Of a stretch of 64,000 nucleotides of DNA, positions 52,382-60,400 are shown one piece after another. This stretch comes from Lineus longissimus (taxonomy: Eukaryota; Nemertea; Pilidiophora; Heteronemertea; Lineidae), in contig NC_088322.1 in the NCBI RefSeq assembly GCF_910592395.1, forward strand, positions 3,410,001-3,474,000, written 5' to 3'. The notes below the pieces were generated by a model. That model was not told the DNA's origin and did no database searches. It worked only from the letters and a program-made list of their open reading frames with translations. Each line of letters opens with the position of its first letter. Position 1 is the first letter of the stretch. The translations under genes were made by a program, and so were the position numbers.

Positions 52382-53338
52382 TTAGAAAATCAGTTCAAAT
52401 TGTTCTTCCTCATGTTCATTGGGATCGTAGAGAAGTTGTTTAGGGCAAATCATATAACCACGCGTTGTTCTCATTGTGGTGAATTTTAAGGCGTACTGGT
52501 GTTCGAGAATGCCTAAGTCTTTGTCATCAAAATAAAGATTTGTACGCTTCGTATAAACGTAATTTTGTGGTGTCTTGCCGACGTCAATTTTATATATCTT
52601 AGAAGCGTGTTCAGTAATGTGTGGATACATAAGAGATATCCTTTCCATGTTGTCATAGAACATTTCAATGTCTTTTTTGGCTTCCTGCAGGCGGCCTTTC
52701 TTCAGAGGTACAGATTTAGGAGTCGTTGATGTTGCAGTGTGTTTACATGAATATGCGCCGGTGCAGTGTGTACGTATGACATATCTGGCATATTCGATAG
52801 ATCCACACACAGTATAATGTTCCAGGCTAACTGCACGATTTTGTGCGGAACATATTTCAAACAGTTTACTCGCATTATAAACGGTATTGTTGTTTTCGTC
52901 GTTGCAAGGTCCGCAATACACGTCGGGGTCCGTGTCGTCACGTGCGGGTAGGTTATTAACGTGTTGAACAACACCTTTGCCATTTTCATTTTTTTCCAGA
53001 AAATACATGGAGTTTTGTTTGAAATTCCTAGATCGTGGATTCGTATATGCAAGAAGATGTGTCATAACAGTCGTGTCAATCGGATTGTCGTAGCTCTCCC
53101 ATGCATACGGGTAAGTGCTAACAGTGTAGTATAGGATTTTATCGCGTGTGTGACGAACACGTCCAAGCAGTTGAACAACATCGTATACTGAAGGACCTTG
53201 TTTAACCATTTTTGCGAAGAGAAAGGCGCAATGAAAGTGTCCCTTTATATCGATAGAAACACCAACAGACATCGAAGTGTTACAAATGAGAACGTCGACT
53301 TGACACATGTCGTAATCATCACAGCCCTCGTAAACTTC
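52382..53338 (-). pseudogene. UL9-type origin-binding helicase, C-terminal part
   Basis: The minus frame carries VDVLICNTSMSVGVSIDI and, about 30 residues later, DVVQLLGRVRHTRDKILYY. These are the motif V and motif VI regions (Gln/Gly-Arg-x-Arg) characteristic of the herpesvirus origin-binding helicase family (Herpes_ori_bp). About 240 further residues with cysteines (VYCGPCNDENN, CTGAYSCKH) follow to a stop at 52382. The frame has an ATG at 53308, but it is internal to the helicase core, so the N-terminal half is missing. At about 53340 the homology switches to the opposite strand, marking an inversion breakpoint. Confidence 0.75.
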
Positions 53339-53341
53339 TCA

Positions 53342-53628
53342 CACGTCCTTGGCCAAATAAGGGCTTCAACCATGAAACAGGAACAACAAACAAATGTGCA
53401 TGACATGTTATCGCCTGCAGCGCGTAAAAGTCGTCAGCGACGAGACCGTAAATCACTTACGCCAACACTCATCAATGTTACACGTTCAGACAAGGAACCG
53501 ATATTTACCGAAATCGTTGACGACGACAAGGTCATGCGACGTATATATCAATCACTATTTAATGAAAAGAAGAAAATTGTTATTTATTGTTCCACCAAAA
53601 CAAAGGTCCTCCAAGTAAAGCGAGACGA
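53342..53628 (+). pseudogene. UL9-type helicase middle fragment, inverted relative to the C-terminal part
   Basis: The plus-strand frame here is coding-like and ends with [24 protein letters not shown]. This matches in style the first strand and Ser/Thr motif of the second RecA-like domain, which in the intact family lies shortly before the VGVS motif. The piece lies head to head with the C-terminal fragment (minus strand) and stops at about 53629, where antisense HAL sequence begins. It is therefore a displaced helicase segment of roughly 290 bp. The assignment is by motif order. Confidence 0.55.
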
Positions 53629-53790
53629 CAGCAATACCTCGTTTGTCAACGCAGAAATCGCAGTAGCTTGTTCCAACAAGTGAAATGCACGTTCAACAGC
53701 TTCGGCACCGAGCAAAGTGGCAAACTGTGTACCGTTGATTAGAGATAATCCCTCCTTTGCTTCCAATTGAATCGGTTTCAGATCATACGC
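53629..53790 (-). pseudogene. Histidine ammonia-lyase fragment 1
   Basis: The minus frame encodes [20 protein letters not shown] and then AEAVERAF...ALTNEVLL. This is the conserved segment that follows the active-site loop in the histidine/phenylalanine ammonia-lyase family. The Ala-Ser-Gly loop that forms the MIO cofactor would lie upstream and is absent. The homology begins abruptly at about 53790 and ends abruptly at about 53629. The next downstream HAL segment is found 3.5 kb away on the plus strand. There is no intron, although animal HAL genes are intron-rich. Confidence 0.75.
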
Positions 53791-53837
53791 TGTGGAGTTG
53801 GTGAAATTTGTCAAAGGTCTGCGTGAATTCGTTGGAG

Positions 53838-54053
53838 ATGAAATCAGTGATAAATACTTCTCGCGGTATATTTTCCCGCGACAACTTTGTGTTGGAAACA
53901 AATACAGCGGAAGACGACGTAGCAAACGAAAATGACGTTTCTGACACAGCAACAGATTCTATCGATGACAGCGAATACGAGTCTAATACAGACATTGAAA
54001 TGGAAACTATAGTGACACTCGCAAACTGTCCAAATCCAGTGTTTATTCCGTAG
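53838..54053 (+). CDS. Acidic ORF of unknown status, 71 aa
   Basis: The ATG at 53838 opens [12 protein letters not shown]..., followed by an acidic Asp/Glu/Ser/Thr stretch ([20 protein letters not shown]) and a hydrophobic end (NCPNPVFIP). It lies between the HAL fragment and the primase-like fragment inside the rearranged region. It may be a linker piece of a broken replication gene. It overlaps the last bases of the opposite-strand primase-like fragment. Confidence is low. Confidence 0.3.
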   Translation: MKSVINTSRGIFSRDNFVLETNTAEDDVANENDVSDTATDSIDDSEYESNTDIEMETIVTLANCPNPVFIP

Positions 54054-54448
54054 ACAACTCTCTGAGGCGACGATCTAACACCTTGTCTATTTCTCTCCTC
54101 GCAGCATTAACACGATCCAAAGCTTCTTGTGATACATCGATTTGGGCATCCAGATCAAAGTACAACCTGGTAACGTTATTTACCTCTAGAACTTCGTATA
54201 TGTGGGGGTCTTTCTTATGGAAAACATTATACCTATCGCTGCTTAGTACTTTAGAGTTTGGTTTTCTTTTCAGAGTGAAAAAAAACTTTGGCACCTGTTT
54301 TTCTACTGAGATCTTCAGAAATAACTTTGCCGCTACATGAACTTATAGCATTCGATTGGGATTTGAACCGTCTCACTTCGAAGTTTTCGCAGTACTTGTC
54401 GGTATACACCTCAGTGTCGCCGTCACTCCTACACTCAGATGATGCCAT
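54043..54448 (-). pseudogene. Primase-like N-terminal fragment, frameshifted
   Basis: From the ATG at 54448 the minus strand encodes a polar N-terminus. After a frame change at about 54285 it continues with KDPHIYEVLEVNNVTRLYFD and a DLDAQID motif. A hydrophobic-Tyr-Phe-Asp-Leu-Asp motif preceded by a short acidic stretch is the signature of the catalytic aspartates in archaeo-eukaryotic-type primases. In several virus lineages this domain is fused to, or lies near, an origin-binding helicase. The frame stops at 54043 after about 35 more residues, so the rest of the domain is missing. Confidence 0.5.
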
Positions 54449-54642
54449 CCTTGTATATCGCTGTGTCAGGAAAGGTTGCAAAAGTTGGTGTGTCCGACTT
54501 CTACCTCATATGAAATATTTGTACAGATTTGCCCGCGTGTTTTTCAAATCAATCAATCACATCCGTGTACGAAAATCTGGACTTTGAAATTTTTCACACA
54601 TTTACACAACAAATTCAACAAAAATTTGGACTTTCGCACATA

Positions 54643-54879
54643 CTAAAATGACGTTTTCATCTTTTTGATGTGTTTCTTCGACCGTATCGGGTGTGCATAC
54701 CTGGGCTTTTGGAAAACCACGTTCTTGTATTTCTCGTTCAAATATCGATTTTTCGAATCACCGCTATTACCACCGCCGCTACCACTTACATTGCATTTTT
54801 CATGCTTCTTTGGTTGCGATGGCTTTGGTTTCTTGCTACCACCACCACCTTTTGCGGTTGATTTATTCTGAGACTCCAT
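54643..54879 (-). CDS. Small basic Gly/Ser/Lys-rich protein, 78 aa
   Basis: The ATG at 54879 opens MESQNKSTAKGGGGSKKPKP. Low-complexity Gly/Ser/Asn and Lys/Pro stretches and a basic C-terminus (HPIRSKKHIKKMKTSF) give a strongly basic protein that could bind nucleic acid or pack in the virion core. No signal peptide or membrane segment is seen. No family is recognised. Confidence 0.55.
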   Translation of the reverse strand: MESQNKSTAKGGGGSKKPKPSQPKKHEKCNVSGSGGGNSGDSKNRYLNEKYKNVVFQKPRYAHPIRSKKHIKKMKTSF

Positions 54880-54985
54880 TTCAATTTTTTATATTTTCAA
54901 AAATATAATCGACCTTCTACTTGGACAAAAATATGACAAAATTTCATTTTTAGCTAATATAATAATTTTGTTTTATTACATCAAT

Positions 54986-55855
54986 TTACAATACACCATT
55001 GTAATACAAATCTTTAAAATTTACACCACTATTCTCAATGTCTCTGCAGAAGTTGCATATCATGTCTCTGTACATCGGACACACTACACTGAACGCATTG
55101 TCTGTGTATTCGTTGACTTTTCGTATGAATGCTGCTACAAAATCGTAAGGATAAGACGATCCGTATGGACCACCTTTGTCCGACGGTATTTTTCCGCAAA
55201 CACGATGACAGAGAATTTCCACTGCTTTGTAGATTCCTTCTTTTAACATTTCGGTGCCGGTTGGAAGAGCCTCTTCGCTTAGATGAACGTTGAAATATTT
55301 CGAGAAAAATAAACGCAGATATTTGTCCGACCGCATTCTATCGCCACATTCTCCTCCACAGCCATCGTGACCATCATCAAACACCTGTACATTCGTCAGC
55401 CATTGTGCACATTCGCTTAGAAACATCACGCAATAAGCCAACATATATTTGCTGACTTTATCGTCCACACTCATCAATTTTTCGAATCGTTCGTGTCTTA
55501 GGAAACCGTTAATATTTGCTTCTTTTTTACACATTTTGCTCATTACAAGACGTTTTCGAATCTCATCAGACATCGCCTGTTTGTATTTCCTACAGTAATT
55601 TAACAATTCCATTCGTTTCGCAGCTAGAAAATGTCCTTGAACAACTTGCACTTTAGTAATGTTTGTTTCGCAGTCATTTTCCAAGTCCCAAGCCATAATA
55701 CTTAAATCTTGGAACAAATTTATATCACTCGAACTAATCGTGGGAAATCTCTGTGAAACGCAGTCTTTTTCATCCTTCATTTTCCCCGCCTCATCTTCAA
55801 CGCCGTATAAACACCGCAGACAACTTTCGATAATATCTTCGGTGATGAGGCTCAT
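54986..55855 (-). CDS. Unknown viral protein, 289 aa, cysteine-containing
   Basis: The frame is intact from the ATG at 55855 (MSLITEDIIESCLRCLYG). The protein is mostly helical. Residues about 160-185 contain DDGHDGCGGECGDRMRSD, a possible metal-binding loop. The C-terminal part (CPMYRDMICNFCRDIENSG) has additional cysteines. No signal peptide or membrane anchor is seen. The AATTCCTGTTCG and AACTTCC motifs lie just upstream of the start. No family is recognised. Confidence 0.7.
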   Translation of the reverse strand: MSLITEDIIESCLRCLYGVEDEAGKMKDEKDCVSQRFPTISSSDINLFQDLSIMAWDLENDCETNITKVQVVQGHFLAAKRMELLNYCRKYKQAMSDEIRKRLVMSKMCKKEANINGFLRHERFEKLMSVDDKVSKYMLAYCVMFLSECAQWLTNVQVFDDGHDGCGGECGDRMRSDKYLRLFFSKYFNVHLSEEALPTGTEMLKEGIYKAVEILCHRVCGKIPSDKGGPYGSSYPYDFVAAFIRKVNEYTDNAFSVVCPMYRDMICNFCRDIENSGVNFKDLYYNGVL

Positions 55856-56104
55856 ATTTGATATTTTCGAAATCGTCGAAAATTTTACAAGTCCAAAATT
55901 CCTGTTCGTGAGTCAAAAATAAAATTTACAACTTCCTTGTTCTTAACTTCCTGATCAAAGAGACAAAACTTTTGCAGTTTAAGTCAAGTGTTTTGACTTA
56001 GTGAATGTCCGTAACAGAACACCGAATCGATATATATACGAAAATACTTTTGCTGAGTATTCATATCTCCAACAAATACAAAAATATTTGTCCGATTTTC
56101 ACTC
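55856..56104. promoter_or_regulatory. Intergenic composite motifs and possible promoter
   Basis: The block starting TTTTCGAAATCG includes ATTTTACAAGTCC followed by AAAATTCCTGTTCG, then ACAACTTCCTTG and TTAACTTCCTG at about 55945. They lie directly upstream (minus strand) of the 289-aa gene. A TATATATACG run occurs at about 56030. Confidence 0.5.
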
Positions 56105-56201
56105 ATCACCATTTTTAACAATTTGCACGACATTCTTACACGGACATTTACTATTTGGAATTTTAGCCTTGATTCGTACCTCTTTCAAATGGTCATATCC
56201 A

Positions 56202-56915
56202 CTAGCCATGCATTCTTTCATACTCCATTCCATAGTCGGCCTCCAACACCACGTTCACATTCATCGGAATAGGCACACTATCGCAGATTCCAAACTTGAC
56301 ACTTTTCAATGGAAACATATCTATTGAGTCTTTAATAGCCATAGCATATCTGGCGTTATAAAAATACACTCTAACACTCTTGTCGACTTTTTTCTTCAAG
56401 AAAAACACGTCCAGCATCGGAAATTTGTATTTCAAGTACCTCTGCATGACTTCACCGTCTCTCTTGAATATTTTCCACTGGAAGGTGCCATGGAACCATA
56501 AAACGTCAAATGTCTTACTCTTCTTCAAGGCGTCTCTCACTTTCCAACGTTCATCCCACATAATGCTGTTGATATCGTCGTCCCATGGAATGACTTGTCC
56601 CTCGTGTCTAACGTAATTCATTGCAATAAAAAATCCCTTCTCCTTGAAAAACTCGACAACTTCGCAAAGGAAACTGGTCAATGAATCATGCACCTTCTTA
56701 TGTACAGGCTCAAAACCAGGGGCACCTGGATAACACATATTCATCTCTTCCCTTCGCCGTTCAATGTCTTTAACTTTATGTTTTATATCCACAGCACTAC
56801 CATCATTTTTTACTTGTGTAATCCATTTTTCAATTCGCAATGAGAAATCAAAAGCGAATATTATCAATAAACTCAGAGAAACGAGGAACAAGAAAAATTT
56901 TACATTAGCGTGCAT
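56202..56915 (-). CDS. LicD/fukutin-type phosphotransferase, 237 aa, membrane-anchored
   Basis: The ATG at 56915 is followed by a signal anchor (FFLFLVSLSLLIIFAFDF). The LicD-family core is readable: AMNYVRHEGQVIPWDDDINS, with the Asp triplet that binds metal and nucleotide-sugar or CDP-alcohol, and a C-terminal MFPLKSVKFG ... VPIP ... YG block. Family members transfer phosphocholine or ribitol phosphate to glycans in the secretory pathway. After the stop at 56202 another frame continues coding-like to about 56105 (HLKEVRIKAKIP, CPCKNVVQ), suggesting a C-terminal frameshift. Its first codons overlap the opposite-strand helicase fragment. The gene may modify virion or host glycans; that is inference. 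Confidence 0.78.
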   Translation of the reverse strand: MHANVKFFLFLVSLSLLIIFAFDFSLRIEKWITQVKNDGSAVDIKHKVKDIERRREEMNMCYPGAPGFEPVHKKVHDSLTSFLCEVVEFFKEKGFFIAMNYVRHEGQVIPWDDDINSIMWDERWKVRDALKKSKTFDVLWFHGTFQWKIFKRDGEVMQRYLKYKFPMLDVFFLKKKVDKSVRVYFYNARYAMAIKDSIDMFPLKSVKFGICDSVPIPMNVNVVLEADYGMEYERMHG

Positions 56916-57093
56916 AGGTACGGGCAAGACAACCAAAACGCTTCAGTTTATATGTAAGAAAATTGTCGAAAAGAAATATATTAAACGTGCTCTTGTTATA
57001 ACCCCACGTATTTCCTTAAATGAAGAAATTGGAGAAAACGTTAAGGAGTACATTTCAGCAGAAAAAAACACGTACCAGGAAGAACTGTCCTAA
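56899..57093 (+). pseudogene. UL9-type helicase N-terminal fragment (Walker A)
   Basis: The plus frame reads ACIGTGKTTKTLQF, a Walker A motif. KRALVITPRISLNEEIGEN follows, corresponding to the motif Ia region with Pro-Arg. This combination (GTGKT, then about 25 residues, then a hydrophobic strand ending TPRISL) is the start of the origin-binding helicase core found in herpesviruses. Only about 60 residues remain before HAL sequence takes over in another frame. The DEAH-type Walker B motif is absent. The fragment is 3.3 kb from, and in opposite orientation to, the C-terminal part at 52382. Confidence 0.68.
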
Positions 57094-57097
57094 CCTT

Positions 57098-57696
57098 AAG
57101 ATTTGCGTTCTCGACGGAAAACGTGCGCTTGAAAGAAGCCACGACAAATGCGATAGAGTACAAGATGCTTACAGTATTCGGTGTGTGCCTCAAGTTCATG
57201 GTGTTTTGTACGAGAAGGTGATGCAGGTTAGGAAAACACTCGATACCGAGTTGAACAGCGCTACAGATAATCCCTGATCATGGGGAACGGTAAATTCATA
57301 TCTGCGGGTAATTTCCACGGTCAGTACGTGGCCAATGCTGTAGATGAGTTGACTTTGGCAGTTCACGAATTGGGATCGATTAGCGAGAAAAGGTGTGAAC
57401 GGTTGAATGACAGCGCCTATAGCAATGGGTTACCGGCTTTCCTGACAAATAAAGGTGGATTGAACTCTGGCACAATGATCGTTCACGTCACTGCCACGGC
57501 GTTGGTTGCTGAAAATAGAACCCTGTGTACGCCGGCTTGTGCCCATACGATTCCTAGCAGCGGTGGTACTGAAGGTCACGTTTCAATGGGTGCGTGGGGT
57601 TCTCGCAAGTGTTTGTTGGTGTTGGATAACGTCAAAAATATCTTGGCAGCTGAGTTGTTGTGTGCATGCAAAGCGCTATATATTAGGAGACCTTGA
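57098..57696 (+). pseudogene. Histidine ammonia-lyase fragment 2 (frameshifted, truncated)
   Basis: The first frame (to 57277) has SHDKCDRVQDAYSIRCVPQV and TELNSATDNP. After a frame break at about 57275 the second frame (57280-57696) has GNFHGQYVANAVDELTLAVH, YSNGLPAF, GGLNSGTMI and GGTEGHVSMGAW, ending LCACKALYIRRP. All are in the order of the HAL family. The C-terminal about 80-100 residues of a normal HAL are missing. The segment starts exactly where helicase homology ends and is followed within about 50 bp by the viral TTTGTTGAG motif. There are no introns. The ALTNEVLL end of fragment 1 would lie about 20 residues upstream in an intact enzyme. Confidence 0.85.
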
Positions 57697-57955
57697 AGAC
57701 AACTCCAACAAGTCCACATTTGTTGAGTTGTTTTTCGTGAAAATTAACTGAACTACCAAACAAATATTATTCGAAAATTTGTAAGTCCTCATATTTGTTG
57801 AGTTAATTATAGGCGAAAAATAACTCAACTACGGAACAAATTTTGCACACTGATAAAAGATGTGATCTATGAATAAAAGATGTGAGAACATATTAAAAAA
57901 TTATTGATTTTGATTTATTTTATTTTCCTTACGGTTTATTACACAAATATTTTGC
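57697..57955. promoter_or_regulatory. Intergenic region with two TTTGTTGAG palindromic elements
   Basis: ATTTGTTGAGTTGTTTTTCG followed by TGAAAATTAACTGAACTACC (from about 57719) and ATTTGTTGAGTTAATTATAG followed by GCGAAAAATAACTCAACTAC (from about 57793) are tandem copies of the same palindromic element. Between them lies ATTCGAAAATTTGTAAGTCC, the upstream half of the other composite motif. The stretch after 57850 is AT-rich and holds nothing else recognisable. Confidence 0.6.
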
Positions 57956-58894
57956 TCACATTTTAACTTTGCAGTACGGGCAAGTGTCTTTGCCAGAGTT
58001 TTTTACCCAAGATTCGAAACATTCTACATGAAACACGTGTTTGTTTTCACAAAATACTTTATCAATGTCATTATTGTCTTTTGCTGTTGCTGTTGTATCA
58101 GCATCAACTGCAGGCTCGTCTGTGAAATCAGCTAGACATATGGAACACGTTTCCGGATTAACAAACTCTATGGCATCACCACCTTCATTCAACTGTTTTT
58201 TACACCTTGTTTTGACATTTTCGATGATTTTAATTTTGTGTTCGTTGCTTTTCTGCACAGACACTAATATAGACATACTGTCAATTACAGTAAAGGGTAC
58301 AAAAACAAATACATCGCTTGTAAATGCTGCATATGGACCACGTGTTTGTAATAAATGAAGGGTGATTCTAAAAAAGTCGTTCATCGCCTGTATGGGAATG
58401 TTCCCACAGAATTTGCGAAGTTCACCGTCGCTGTCGTCTTTGAGAGTTGGTTTGTGGCTTGAAATCACTGTGAAATTGACTGTATCGTCTACACCCTCGA
58501 ATCCCATGAAATGATTGTGAAATATTCTGTTGTCTCTTGAAGGGCACACTTTCATCACTTCGACGGTATACTTGTTATCTATTTCTGGATGGGGTAGAAT
58601 ATACATTGCAATGCAACCACTGTCATTCGTAGTTGTAAACGTTTCGCACAATTTTCGACACATATCGTTGGCACAGAAAGATTGTCCTTTTTGTAGAATG
58701 ACGATTTTCAATAGTGTACGCCGGAGAGCTATTACATCTATAATATCGTGGCTTGTGCTGATCAACAGTTGCACGTGGCTTTCGTTCTTTATATACGGTG
58801 AGAAATCATCGTTGGTGTCGTTCATCAGGTACTGTATCATGTGTACGAGTTGTTCTGTCACAACATGATTGATTTTTACTTGTAGTTCTGCCAT
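57956..58894 (-). CDS. RING-H2 finger protein, 312 aa, probable E3 ubiquitin ligase
   Basis: The frame is intact from the ATG at 58894. The N-terminal about 240 residues have no recognised domain. At the C-terminus, residues about 250-312 form a RING-H2 pattern: CSICL, then an acidic insertion, then CENKHVFHVECFESW, then CPYC. The Cys and His ligand spacing fits two zinc sites, and the long insertion between the first two pairs is unusual. RING proteins are common in large invertebrate DNA viruses, where they redirect ubiquitination. A TATA box (GTATTTATAG) lies about 65 bp upstream and a TTTGTTGGGCC element just beyond it. Confidence 0.85.
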   Translation of the reverse strand: MAELQVKINHVVTEQLVHMIQYLMNDTNDDFSPYIKNESHVQLLISTSHDIIDVIALRRTLLKIVILQKGQSFCANDMCRKLCETFTTTNDSGCIAMYILPHPEIDNKYTVEVMKVCPSRDNRIFHNHFMGFEGVDDTVNFTVISSHKPTLKDDSDGELRKFCGNIPIQAMNDFFRITLHLLQTRGPYAAFTSDVFVFVPFTVIDSMSILVSVQKSNEHKIKIIENVKTRCKKQLNEGGDAIEFVNPETCSICLADFTDEPAVDADTTATAKDNNDIDKVFCENKHVFHVECFESWVKNSGKDTCPYCKVKM

Positions 58895-59004
58895 ACTAAC
58901 GATGGTGAATCGATGACTGATTTCATACGTTATGTGTTGTTGTACCCGTCGCCATACACTATAAATACTTTATTTTTGTTACATTTGTTGGGCCAATGCG
59001 AAAG
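58895..59004 (-). promoter_or_regulatory. Promoter of the RING-H2 gene
   Basis: On the minus strand GTATTTATAG (58959-58968) lies about 65 bp before the ATG. Upstream is the element CCCAACAAATGT (58983-58994), with GTTAACTTTCGC beyond it. The layout matches the promoter at 27330-27448. Confidence 0.6.
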
Positions 59005-59222
59005 TTAACTGAACAAATCTGACTTAGTCTTTTTTCCACACAACAAATTTGTTGCCAAGTCACGAAGTTCAACTACAAACGCATTTCCAAGCGCTTTATC
59101 ACAAGATTTACATTTGTACACGTCGCCGTCTTTCCATTCCAAAGTAGCTTTGTAGACACACTGCGCGCAGATAGTGTTTTCGCAGCAATGAATAAAAAAT
59201 CCTGCTGTGTGTGGGAAAATGA
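59005..59222 (-). pseudogene. RING-like zinc-finger fragment lacking a start codon
   Basis: The minus-strand frame, open to a stop at 59005, encodes FFIHCCENTICAQCVYKATL and VYKCKSCDKALGN, a C-C-x4-C-x2-C ... C-x2-C pattern like a treble-clef or RING-type finger. No ATG occurs in frame before the TATATA tract at about 59230, so the N-terminus is lost, frameshifted or spliced. It lies next to the RING-H2 gene and could be a second, degraded member of the group. Confidence 0.4.
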
Positions 59223-59322
59223 ATTGGCCGCTATATATACACTACGCGGGGGTTAATGTGTTTTTTGTTCAAGTATTTGGTGAAAATTAACTCAACAAAT
59301 TTTTTAGAAACACACCTGTTAT

Positions 59323-60270
59323 TCACATAACTGAACTGAAGGAGGTAGAATCACTTTCACTGTCAGAAACACACGATGATAAATGCCTCCTCCGTTTGGT
59401 GTTTGTAGCATTTGGCAGTTTTCCTAATTTGCATTTGCAGGAATGTTCCTGTTGATTGACATATCCGTTTCTGCTCTGAATTTGAAAATGAATTCGTGCA
59501 GCCATCCAACGGTAGATGTGATTTTTCCTGGATCGTGAAAATATATTCCTTTCGCTGTCAATTGTATACTCCATATCAAACAAGGGGTGGGTGACGGTTC
59601 CTGTAGCTGGATCGCACACATTTACGTTTGTTAACGGGACAATACATTTCATGCACGATAGGTAGTACAAATTACGTTTTATTTTCATGTCGACGTCGTA
59701 CTGGAACCAACGACAGAGGAATTTGGTGCTTTCCGGTGCCAAGTGGTCCACGAAAAGAATATTGGCCTCTGAAATGATCCATCTAACGTCAATGTCAGTT
59801 TCATAGTTTGATTCGGTGATATCGGCACGTGAAACGGTTACCGCTGATTTCTTAGCTTCATTCAATTGTAGAGGAATTGTTTCGTATTGTTGGTAGCAGT
59901 CTTCTGGAACATTTTCATCGTCATTTTCGCCGTCAGAATATTCCAGATAGACTATAGACGAGGCCTCTTCGGTATCTTCGGTATCATTGATCTTGTAATT
60001 GTGGTTCACCACGGTTTGTAGTGAATCGGTATGAATTGCATCACCTTCACTGTTCATGTCAACTTTGACTTCAATTTCGCCACATGAAGTCTGGAGATAA
60101 AGCATGTGGATAGGAATGTTCATTCGATTATCTCGAAGCATTTTCACAAAAGTTTTTCCAGTTTCGGATGTCATATTTTCTCTATTTGCAAAAACAACGG
60201 TAGCGAAGAGTTTCTCATCGCCATTCACTTCTTCGAAGCAAGAGAGTGGTATTTGACTTGTAGCCGCCAT
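59323..60270 (-). CDS. Unknown viral protein, 315 aa, acidic centre, basic and Ser-rich tail
   Basis: The ATG at 60270 (MAATSQIPLSCFEE) is used, because the longer frame starts with TTG. The centre is acidic (EYSDGENDDENVPEDC). A globular part with RWIISEANILFVDHLAPEST follows. The tail has CKCKLGK, TKRRRHLSS and ends in a Ser/Asp stretch (CVSDSESDSTSFSSVM). No signal peptide or membrane anchor is seen. A TTTGGTGAAAATTAACTCAACAAATT element lies right after its 3' end. A regulatory protein is plausible. No family is recognised. Confidence 0.7.
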   Translation of the reverse strand: MAATSQIPLSCFEEVNGDEKLFATVVFANRENMTSETGKTFVKMLRDNRMNIPIHMLYLQTSCGEIEVKVDMNSEGDAIHTDSLQTVVNHNYKINDTEDTEEASSIVYLEYSDGENDDENVPEDCYQQYETIPLQLNEAKKSAVTVSRADITESNYETDIDVRWIISEANILFVDHLAPESTKFLCRWFQYDVDMKIKRNLYYLSCMKCIVPLTNVNVCDPATGTVTHPLFDMEYTIDSERNIFSRSRKNHIYRWMAARIHFQIQSRNGYVNQQEHSCKCKLGKLPNATNTKRRRHLSSCVSDSESDSTSFSSVM

Positions 60271-60345
60271 GTTACCCCAGATCGAAAAATCTGTCAATTT
60301 GGAATTATGATGTGAGTGAAATTGGGAAGAATTTTTGTATCTGGT

Positions 60346-60400
60346 GAAATATATAAATGTAAAATGTATAATAAAATGCGTTTATCGTACGAATGCAAAC
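60346..60400 (+). promoter_or_regulatory. TATA box and leader of the large secreted-protein gene
   Basis: ATATATAAAT at 60349-60358 is about 45 bp before the ATG at 60401. It supports the choice of that ATG over the upstream in-frame ATG. Confidence 0.6.

Noticed and set aside
57098-57696. Host HAL exon in a normal host gene
   Set aside because: There are no splice sites at the ends, the C-terminus is truncated, the frame is broken and viral helicase sequence directly abuts it.
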